NCBI RefSeq assembly: GCF_019175385.1
Contig: NC_083346.1
Location: 61,285,821-61,349,820, forward strand
Length of the DNA: 64,000 nucleotides
Direction: 5' to 3'
DNA from: Lycium barbarum
Lineage: Eukaryota > Streptophyta > Magnoliopsida > Solanales > Solanaceae
The first letter of the stretch is position 1. Every line of letters begins with the position of its first letter. The notes under the pieces are model-generated. The model had not been told where the DNA came from. It did not search any database and saw nothing but the letters and a program-made list of their open reading frames with translations. Of this stretch, positions 57,284-64,000 are shown in pieces. Position numbers and translations under genes: made by a program.

Positions 57284-58477
57284 GAGAAAATAGCCAAATG
57301 AACCCCCAACGTTTGACCGAAATCCCAACTACACACCTTATCTTTGCGGGAGTCCTATTATCCCCCTGAGTATTTTAAAAGTGGAATATATTGCTCCCTA
57401 AATGTTGAGTTGTCAAAGAGAGTGCATTCACTCTCTCTTAGAGAGTGAGAGACAAAAATAGTTTATTAAAATTTTATTTTTAAAAATATTTTTGTTTAAT
57501 ATTAATTTTTTGATTTCTTTAATTCTTTCTCTTTTTTTTTTCATCTGCTCTCTCTTATTTCTTCTTCTCTTCAATAGGTCATCAGATTTAGGTTGCCGAA
57601 AAATTTTCCGGTGAACTCCATTTTTCTCATAATAACAAATAAATCGAAACAAGAAAATTCAGAATTGTGTTGTTCAGAAGAATCAAAAATCAAAACCCAA
57701 AAAAATTCCAAGTGCAAACTTTATCTTGTAAACATCTCCTTGAATTGGCTCCATCAATGGCGTTAATTCGCCTACTGAGTTCTACATCTCTATTTTCCTC
57801 CTCCACTACCCAATCACCCACTTTATTTCCCCTCCACCATCAACCTACAAGTCCCATTTTATTATCCCCTTCCGCCATTCTTTTCATACTCCTTTCTCCC
57901 CATTGCTCCCAATCAAACCCCAAAGACCCTACCTTTACTTCTCTCACTGCACTTCATCCTCCCAATCTCCAGAAACTCAACAATACGTAGAAGAACAATC
58001 AAAAAATGAAAGTTCAAAAACAAGAGTTGAGTGAAAAAAAAATAGAAAAAAGGGTTGGATTGAAATAGAAGATTAGAGGGATGAATTTTTTGGGTATTTC
58101 TTGGTGGGTTGGGGCTGAAATGGTGGTGGCGGTGGGTGGTGTTCCAGCGGAATAAGGTGGAAGAGAAAGGAAAGAAACATAATTTTAAAAAATAGAATAA
58201 TAAATAAATAAATAAGGGAAAGAATAAGAAAAAAATGAAAAATAAATGTTTTAATTGAAATTAACACGTGTCAGGGTGCGTGCACTTCACCAGCCATCAC
58301 ATATGTGGGTGTGGCTTTTTAAGGGTGAGTATATTGCATATTGGACTGCTACATCAGCAAAAATGGGGCATTTTAATACTAAAAAAAATTGTCTAGGGGG
58401 TAATAGGACCAATGCAAAGGTTAGGTGTGTAGTTGGGATTTTGGTCAAACGTTGGGGGGTATTTTGAGTATTTACTC
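57284..58477. mobile_element. Mutator-like element (possible Pack-MULE)
   Basis: A 1,194-bp element with terminal inverted repeats of about 85 bp. The left end begins GAGAAAATAGCCAAATGAAC; the complement of the right end begins GAGTAAATACTCAAAATACC. Both continue with CCCCCAACGTTTGACC, AAATCCCAACTACACACCT and GGTCCTATTA-type blocks. It is flanked by a perfect 10-bp duplication CATGAATGTT (57274-57283 and 58478-58487), in the size range of Mutator-like elements (8-11 bp). No transposase is present, so it is non-autonomous. Confidence 0.85.
57757..57990 (+). pseudogene. Captured gene fragment (transit-peptide-like) inside the Mutator-like element
   Basis: A 77-78-residue frame from ATG at 57757: MALIRLLSSTSLFSSSTTQS and onward, rich in Ser, Thr, Pro and Leu with very few acidic residues. 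That composition resembles a chloroplast or mitochondrial targeting peptide of a first exon. The nucleotide composition (C-rich, CTCC and CCC) differs from the AT-rich surroundings. It ends at a stop soon after. I do not recognise the parent gene, and the reading as a captured exon is inference. Confidence 0.45.
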
Positions 58478-58487
58478 CATGAATGTT

Positions 58488-59600
58488 CCTATAAACAAAA
58501 ATCAAGTGAAGAAATAAATACTACACACTTAGATGTTCAATACAAAGCAAGACATCAAAAAAATAAAGTAAAGGTTCAAGAAACTGCTCAGCCAAATCTT
58601 CAACCCAAAAGTGTGGTGTAGGAATCCTAGCTCCCATAACTTGTGTTTTCTGTCAAATATGAGTTTCCAAGTGAGCTAGGTCAAGTTTATGTAGGTTTGG
58701 GATCAAGAAAATATGAAATGCCAATTTTGTCCATAACTGATGCTCGTCGTCCGCACCTACAGAAGTTTGGTCCCAGGTGCGCCGCCGCCGAAGCGAAGAA
58801 TGTGGTACAAGAGCGAATCCGATGTAACATTGCCAACCCACAGAAGCCAGACTTTTCTCACAAAAGCGAGTATGCAGAAGCAGAAAATTTAACCAACGCG
58901 AGTTTGCTGGCAACTTCTGCACTTTCACATCTTTTTATTCCTTTTTGCTTCACTTCTGTTCAATTCCAACTCAGGACTTATCGTGCTTGAAATAATAGCA
59001 ATACACACCATAAATAGCATCATATTATAAATAGAGGACATAGAGACCAAAGAAATGGAGTTAGAATAAGTGGTGGAATCACCACTTATCATCGGGTTGA
59101 CCCGTTTGAATTAAAAACTATTTGTTTCACTTACCTGGCTCACTGGGCGAGCATAAAAGTTGGACTCCCTCTAGATGTAGACCTCGATCAGCTAGTCCTA
59201 TCTATTTTTTGTGCCTTAGACAAAATTTACCACAAATCTTTTGATTATCCGCTCTGGTTGTTGGACAGGCCAAAAAGAAAGAATGGGTCTCGCTTTGAGC
59301 TTCGCTCAGCAGGAACATAATCCTCCTTCGTGCCTTAGAAAATATTTTGGCCCATTTCATTTTTTCACCATCACTGGATCGCGGAGCGAACCAGATGGCG
59401 AGGCTGTGCCTCGCTTTAGATCTTGCTCGTATAGACAGTGTGTTTTCCGTGCAATTTTTTTTCCTTCTCGATTTCGTTCTTCACGTGGCTCCCTTTTAGC
59501 GTTGTACCTGAAAAATATACCCTCAACAGAGACCGTTAGCATGATAATATTTAAAATTTCAAAATCTATTAAAAGTTGGGTTGCCTCCCAAGAAGCACCT
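58488..59600. other. Unassigned DNA, probably decayed gypsy-type LTR or leader
   Basis: About 1.1 kb with no convincing gene. A frame at 58643-58990 has no recognisable domain. The GCACCTAC..GGTGCGCCGCCGCC stretch (58755-58790) and the GAGGCTGTGCCTCGC inverted words (59399-59413) look like LTR or leader sequence of the element whose integrase end follows. Confidence 0.35.
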
Positions 59601-60058
59601 TAGTTTAGGTCGGGGCATGACATCTTTCTGTATTTTTCTCATTTTTTGTATTTTTCTTTTGCAAACCATGGGTTGCCTCCCAATTATCACTTGATTTAAC
59701 ATCGCAACACAATGCAGGCTTGTGTTACCCTTCCCAAGGAGTGCCTTAATTTATGTCATGGCTCGATGTCACCTCAAATTAGTTATTGGACAGCTCAACT
59801 GAGGTTTTGTGTCTGTCCACATCTTCAGCCAATAGTGCTTCACTCTTTGCCATTTACTAAGAAAGTTTCCTAGGTTTTAGGATTTCGTATTTCTACCTCT
59901 CCATGCCTTATCATCCTTACTACATCAAAGGGAAATGACCATTTAGACTTTAGCTTTTCAGGGAATAGCTTGAGTCTTGAATTATATAGCAAAACTAACT
60001 GGCCAAGCTCAAACAAATGCTGTTGGATGTGCCTATCTGTTACATCCCGTATTTTCAT
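59570..60058 (-). pseudogene. Ty3/gypsy (Tat/Athila-like) integrase C-terminal fragment and downstream DNA
   Basis: The minus-strand frame 60058-59870 reads FELGQLVLLYNSRLKLFPEK then LKSKWSFPFDVVRM. This matches the conserved integrase tail (Q-VLL-NSRLKLFPGKLKS-WSGPF) typical of non-chromovirus gypsy elements. Two GGGTTGCCTCCCAA words (59578, 59671) mark the 3' non-coding end often seen in such elements. The rest of pol is absent because another LTR begins at 60038. The lineage name is from memory and tentative. Confidence 0.7.
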
Positions 60059-60895
60059 TCAACATATGCGCTACTAAATTGAGGTTGACAAATGCGCTTA
60101 AGACATGTTAAATGAGATTTTGGGCAAATAAAATAGGTTGCTTGCTTACCCAACGTGTCTGCTTCACCTACTTAGTATCTTAACTACGAAGTAAGGATGA
60201 GACACGTGTCAATTTAACGAAACCAGCAAGTGACACCTATTTAATTAAGCAAGTAGGTGACAAATATGTGCATCAGCTACTTGCTTAAAAAGGAAAGGCA
60301 ACAGTTTTTTTTTTCTCAAATTAAAAAGGAGAAGGGGCCCACACCCATGCCCCTTTAAAGGGTTTGTGAACAGATCAAGTCTAGCATTTTCACTCAAATT
60401 ATCCTCTCTCTTCTCCTTCTCTCCCAAAGAAACCCTAACCTATTCCCTCTCCATAAACCAGTCGCCCCTAAACCCCCAGGAGATTCCAAGTAATTTTGCT
60501 CCCTTTTCAAGTTTCTATTGGAGGAGAGGCCTATACTTTGAAGAAGCTAAGTTCAGGATTTTTCTACAAAAAAAGGTTGGAGTACTAGGGGCAGTATATA
60601 TTAAGTCATTAGCGACAAAGGTATGTTAAGGGTAAATCTCTTTCTTTTGGCATAATCCCAGTAAACGAAACGTATACGTAATGTCATCCCATAATTTAGC
60701 TCCACTCTTGAAAGCTAAGAATGTCCATGTTATTCATTCCTATGTTATGTATTCAAAGCATGTCTACATATGATTTCTAAGTCCCTTTTGAGGCATATGA
60801 TAATGATGTTAATAATCATAATGCATTCAGGGAGGGTTATGGACTACAAGTCACTCTGAAAGATGTTCTAATGTTTCATAAGAGTCTTCATGCAT

Positions 60896-60959
<64 letters not shown>

Positions 60960-61302
60960 ATGATCAATGGCATTATATATGCATAAATGATATTTATATG
61001 GGTTACGGGGAAGGAAATGGCATTATATATGCACCACCACCTAATCAACTGGTTACTTGAGGATGATTATGCCCACAGAGGTTGTTATGGTACGGTAAGA
61101 TGTCTAATGAGGCCAATGGCATTATATAAGCATATATATGAGTATAATAGTATAAGTATGCATGTTCATAGCCCACAGTGGCAGCCCGAAGGTACAGGTT
61201 AATGCTTATGTCACTCTCATTGATGATGTCTTATTGTTATGTTTCATTTCTGCCTTACATATTTTGTACATTATTCGTATTAACATCCCTTTGCCTAGGG
61301 GC
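60038..61302 (+). mobile_element. LTR, 5' portion (plus strand), interrupted
   Basis: Starts TGTTACATCCCGTATTTTCA. It has an AAACCCTAACC leader word near 60430, AAAGGTATGTTAAGG near 60618, an (AT)n/(GT)n microsatellite (60896-60956), and the ATTCGTATTAACATCCC stem-loop remnant ending at 61302, where the next LTR is inserted. Its continuation is beyond the window. Confidence 0.75.
60896..60956. repeat. (AT)n(GT)n compound microsatellite
   Basis: A short AT run followed by about 23 GT units. Confidence 0.95.
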
Positions 61303-61829
61303 TGTCACGACCCAAACCGATGAATTGTGACAAGTGTCTGACCTTTGGTGACCAAACACCCCTATACTTATATTTGGACAATAATGAACATCAAGGGCCC
61401 ATAAGTAACTTAAACTAATCTCATACTGCCTCATAAAAGGGTGACCTTATGAACTCTGCACAATATCAATATATATATATATATATATATATATACGTGC
61501 TGAAAGAACAGTGCAAGCCAACTAGGCCGCTACATATACTGTACACAAAAAAATAGAAGCCGACAAGGCTACATCATCTGACATATACATACAAATGTCT
61601 ACAGACCTCTACTGGAGTATAACGCTGTAGAAATTATAGGACAGGGCCCCGTCATACCCATATGCATATACATCTCAAAAGAATGGCATGCAAAAATAGA
61701 CTGTAGCACCGGATCAAATGCAGCGCACTGACCGCTGCTGGATATAGAGGTCCAACTAAACTAGACCACCTGTCTATCTACCTGAACCTGTGGGCATGAA
61801 TGCAGCCCCCCGAGCAATAGAGGAGTCAG
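61303..61829 (-). mobile_element. LTR fragment (minus strand), interrupted
   Basis: Begins TGTCACGACCC on the plus strand. It includes an (AT)n (61469-61494) and GCAGCCCCCCGAGC, then GAGTCAG, where it is cut by the LTR at 61830. Only the last ~527 bp of the LTR (on its own strand) is in the window. Confidence 0.75.
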
Positions 61830-63211
61830 TGTTACACCTCGAAAAAATTTCCGTTGGTACGCAAGAGAATGAACTAGTGATGAATATGAGTACACGATGT
61901 CTATGAGCAAGAAACGACGTTTGATGACCTTAGGCGAGATTTCGAAAGTATCCGATGTGAGACGAGGAAGTTGGCTAAGTTAAGATGAGATACAAGGTGA
62001 GCAATGCATGTGCATGGACGAGGGTGATTAAAATGAGAAGTCTAAGAAATATGGGAAGTTGCAGAATTGCAACTGCCCAGTGGTCGTATATTGCAAAATA
62101 CGGACCGTAAAGTGCAATACGGTCCGTAAACTGCCAGGTCGTAAACTGGCATGCCAAACTTCAACTTTCTGCCAGCTGAGGAAAAGGTATAATACGACCT
62201 GGAATACAGACCGTAAAGTGATTTACGGCCCGTAAACCATGGTCGTAAACCACCATGAAGGCAGCCCAGCTTCTGGTTCTGGAAATGGTTAATTACGCCC
62301 ATGGAGGACGAGCCGTATAGTGGAATACGGGCCGTAAACCTCCATGGACGACCACTGTTCACCCAGCATAGATTTTTCAATTCATTAAATATGAGGATCA
62401 AGACTTGTCTTATTTCATTTCAACATTACACCACTTCTCTCTACATTTACTATATGAGTTTTCAAGGATTATAAGTCATCAACAACATTAAACAAGGGAA
62501 TCAAGAGTAAGGAAATCATCAAGGATCATCCAAGGTCAAGAAATCCAAATGGAGATAAACTAGGGTTTTGCTCAAAGAGGAGTATTATCAACCAAAGCTT
62601 GTTCCTACAACTTCTAAGGTAAGATTCATGATTTTTACAAGATGTTTAAGGTATTGGAGAATTAAAATACATGGATTGTAGAAAATATGGTCAACTAGGT
62701 CATGAATGATGAATAGTGACATTTTGAGAAATAGTTTGAATTGAGTTATGAATGTTGTTGTGTTGTGATATGAATGTGTTATAAATGGTATTAAGATCAT
62801 GAACTAGACACTTTGGACGAATGGACGTAGTTGGGTGTTATGACCATGAATGTGGGTGAATTAGAGGCAAATTGAGGAATCTAGATAATGTGGATAATGT
62901 AAATGACTAATGGCCATTGTTATGATATTAATGAAGGTATAAACGCTAGCATTGGAAGGGAACGTGCAAGTGTAGAATAGTTCGACGAAAAGGTATGTAA
63001 GGCTAACCCTTCTTTCATAAGGCATGCTTCCTTGGCCAAACTCTTAAATCCTCTATATGAGTATGTTGTATTCAAATGATTGACATTCCGAGTTCATAAG
63101 CTCACGATCCTCGATATGTACTACGATTATACTACTCACCCCATATGACGAGTAAGCATAAGATATAGAGGTAGCGAAAGTGATGATAATAGTGATGACG
63201 ATGATAATAAT
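61830..63211 (+). mobile_element. LTR of the A/B family (plus strand), interrupted
   Basis: Starts TGTTACACCTCGAAAAAATT, like the A/B LTR. It has a dense cluster of ACGGNCCGTA-type palindromes (62080-62350), CTAGGGTTTTGCTCAAAGAG, TTCCTACAACTTC.AAGGTAAGATT (about 62600-62625), and AAAAGGTATGTAAGGCTAAC (62992). It is cut at 63212 within a GATGATAATA-type run by the next element. Confidence 0.85.
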
Positions 63212-63792
63212 TGATACAAGCCGAGTTGCCTCAAAGACAATTCGAGGACCGTCCCGTGGAGTCAAAGTTTGGATGATAGCATGGAGAGGACGGATGGGAG
63301 ATGGAAGAGCATTAAAGTGGCCAACGAGCAAGGAAAGCTATGTTTGCAAGAGGCCACATTCGGAAATTCAAGATTTCCATCTCCACAAGACAAGCCAAAC
63401 AAGGCCCTTGCCTCATTAATGGCATTTATGTAATAATGTAGGTCTTCTATTAGTTAGTTAGTATAAATACATTGTCTTTCATTTCATTAGGGGACTTTTG
63501 ACATTTGGAAGAAAAGATGAGTGACTTTGAGAGTTGTCTCTAGAGAGAGAAACTTATGAGAGAGGCCATGGATGGCTCTTGTTGAATCTTTGATTGTGAG
63601 AGGATTGGTTTCTTGGGAATTCAATTCCCTTGAGGTCATCCTAAGAGGTTGGTGCTTGTTTATGTTAATTAATTGAGGTCTTTAGGTTTGACACACCTTT
63701 AGGTTGCTTTTAATTCCATTTTCTTGTGTCAATCTATCTATCCTTTAATTCCCTTGTTATTTTGTTGCTTCCGCGTATCCGTTATTGTATCA
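63212..63792 (+). mobile_element. 5' LTR of a retrotransposon that continues past the window
   Basis: A 581-bp LTR with matching inverted ends TGATACAA and TTGTATCA. TATAAATAC near 63471 is a likely TATA box. The short LTR and the leader type suggest Ty1/copia, but no coding sequence is visible to confirm it. The upstream pentamer is ATAAT; its partner lies outside the window. Confidence 0.8.
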
Positions 63793-63794
63793 AT

Positions 63795-63806
63795 TGGTAT
63801 CAGAGC
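63795..63806 (+). other. Primer-binding site of the right-edge element
   Basis: TGGTATCAGAGC, exact initiator Met-tRNA complement, 2 nt after the LTR end. The following ~190 bp is a leader with two poly-A runs (63855-63895). Confidence 0.9.
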
Positions 63807-64000
63807 TTAGTTTAGATTTGTTCCACCAAATCTAATCTTGGGTTTTGATTCAACAAAAAAAAAAAAAAAAAACCTAAATTTTAAAAAAAAAAAATCGAAT
63901 TCTCTTGTTGATTTTGTTGAATCTGGTGTTAGGTTTAAGTTCCTTAGAGTTTTAGGGTTTCAAATCCGAAATTTTGAGTCATTTCAAGTTGTTTTGAGAT

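Noticed and set aside
58643..58990. 115-residue frame as a host gene
   Set aside because: There is no recognisable domain, it overlaps an equally long antisense frame, and the GC-rich core looks like gypsy LTR or leader sequence.

Overview
The window is plant nuclear DNA that is almost entirely transposable elements. The plant assignment rests on several things: LTR retrotransposons primed by initiator-Met tRNA (core TGGTATCAGAG), chromovirus-type Ty3/gypsy gag-pol, a Mutator-like element with about 10-bp target duplications, telobox-like AAACCCTA leaders, and long AT-rich LTRs. The LTR termini (TGTTATATCCCGTATTTT to GTCGTGACA) look like the Tekay/Del chromoviruses common in Solanaceae. That family-level guess is inference. 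I found no intact host gene.

Left third (1-24183). A small LTR-type element (direct repeats 1-180 and 1118-1297) precedes the tail and 3' LTR (1675-4514) of a Ty3-type element. Next come a 29-bp minisatellite and three solo LTRs: 4740-16269, 16336-20390 and 20804-23268. Each solo LTR has a perfect 5-bp target-site duplication (TSD). The first is split by a complete 8.9-kb element, 'C' (6740-15649, TSD TGGGT). C encodes only a nucleocapsid-like protein with a duplicated zinc-knuckle module.

Middle (23863-52611). A minus-strand array runs LTR - gag-pol B - LTR - gag-pol A, with all coding regions broken. The RT of A is interrupted at the catalytic Asp codon by element 'D' (24184-42026, TSD AAATC). 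D has two LTRs of about 3.36 kb around only about 1.08 kb of non-coding internal DNA, which contains a 5S rRNA-like sequence. D in turn carries three solo LTRs (28445-31564, 32229-35666, 36370-39836).

Right part (52612-64000). It holds unassigned AT-rich DNA, a solo LTR (53768-56813, TSD ATACT), and a Mutator-like element (57284-58477) carrying a possible transit-peptide-like gene fragment. These are followed by a decayed Ty3/gypsy integrase end and a chain of four successive insertions (60038, 61303, 61830, 63212). The last is the 5' LTR and primer-binding site of an element that runs off the window.

The elements do not work together as a pathway. What they share is LTR architecture: a GGTAAG donor-like motif, a TGCCGAAATTTCGGCA palindrome, a GGTATGTAAGG box, family-specific GC-rich minisatellites, and a GTACTGAC stem-loop followed by GCAGGT. 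Elements with a surviving 3' internal end also share an 8-bp-stem AGGA-loop hairpin just before the polypurine tract, with one double change that preserves pairing. The strongest candidates for something new are the 5S-bearing giant-LTR element D, the pre-PPT hairpin, and the LTR-encoded splice-like and palindromic modules.
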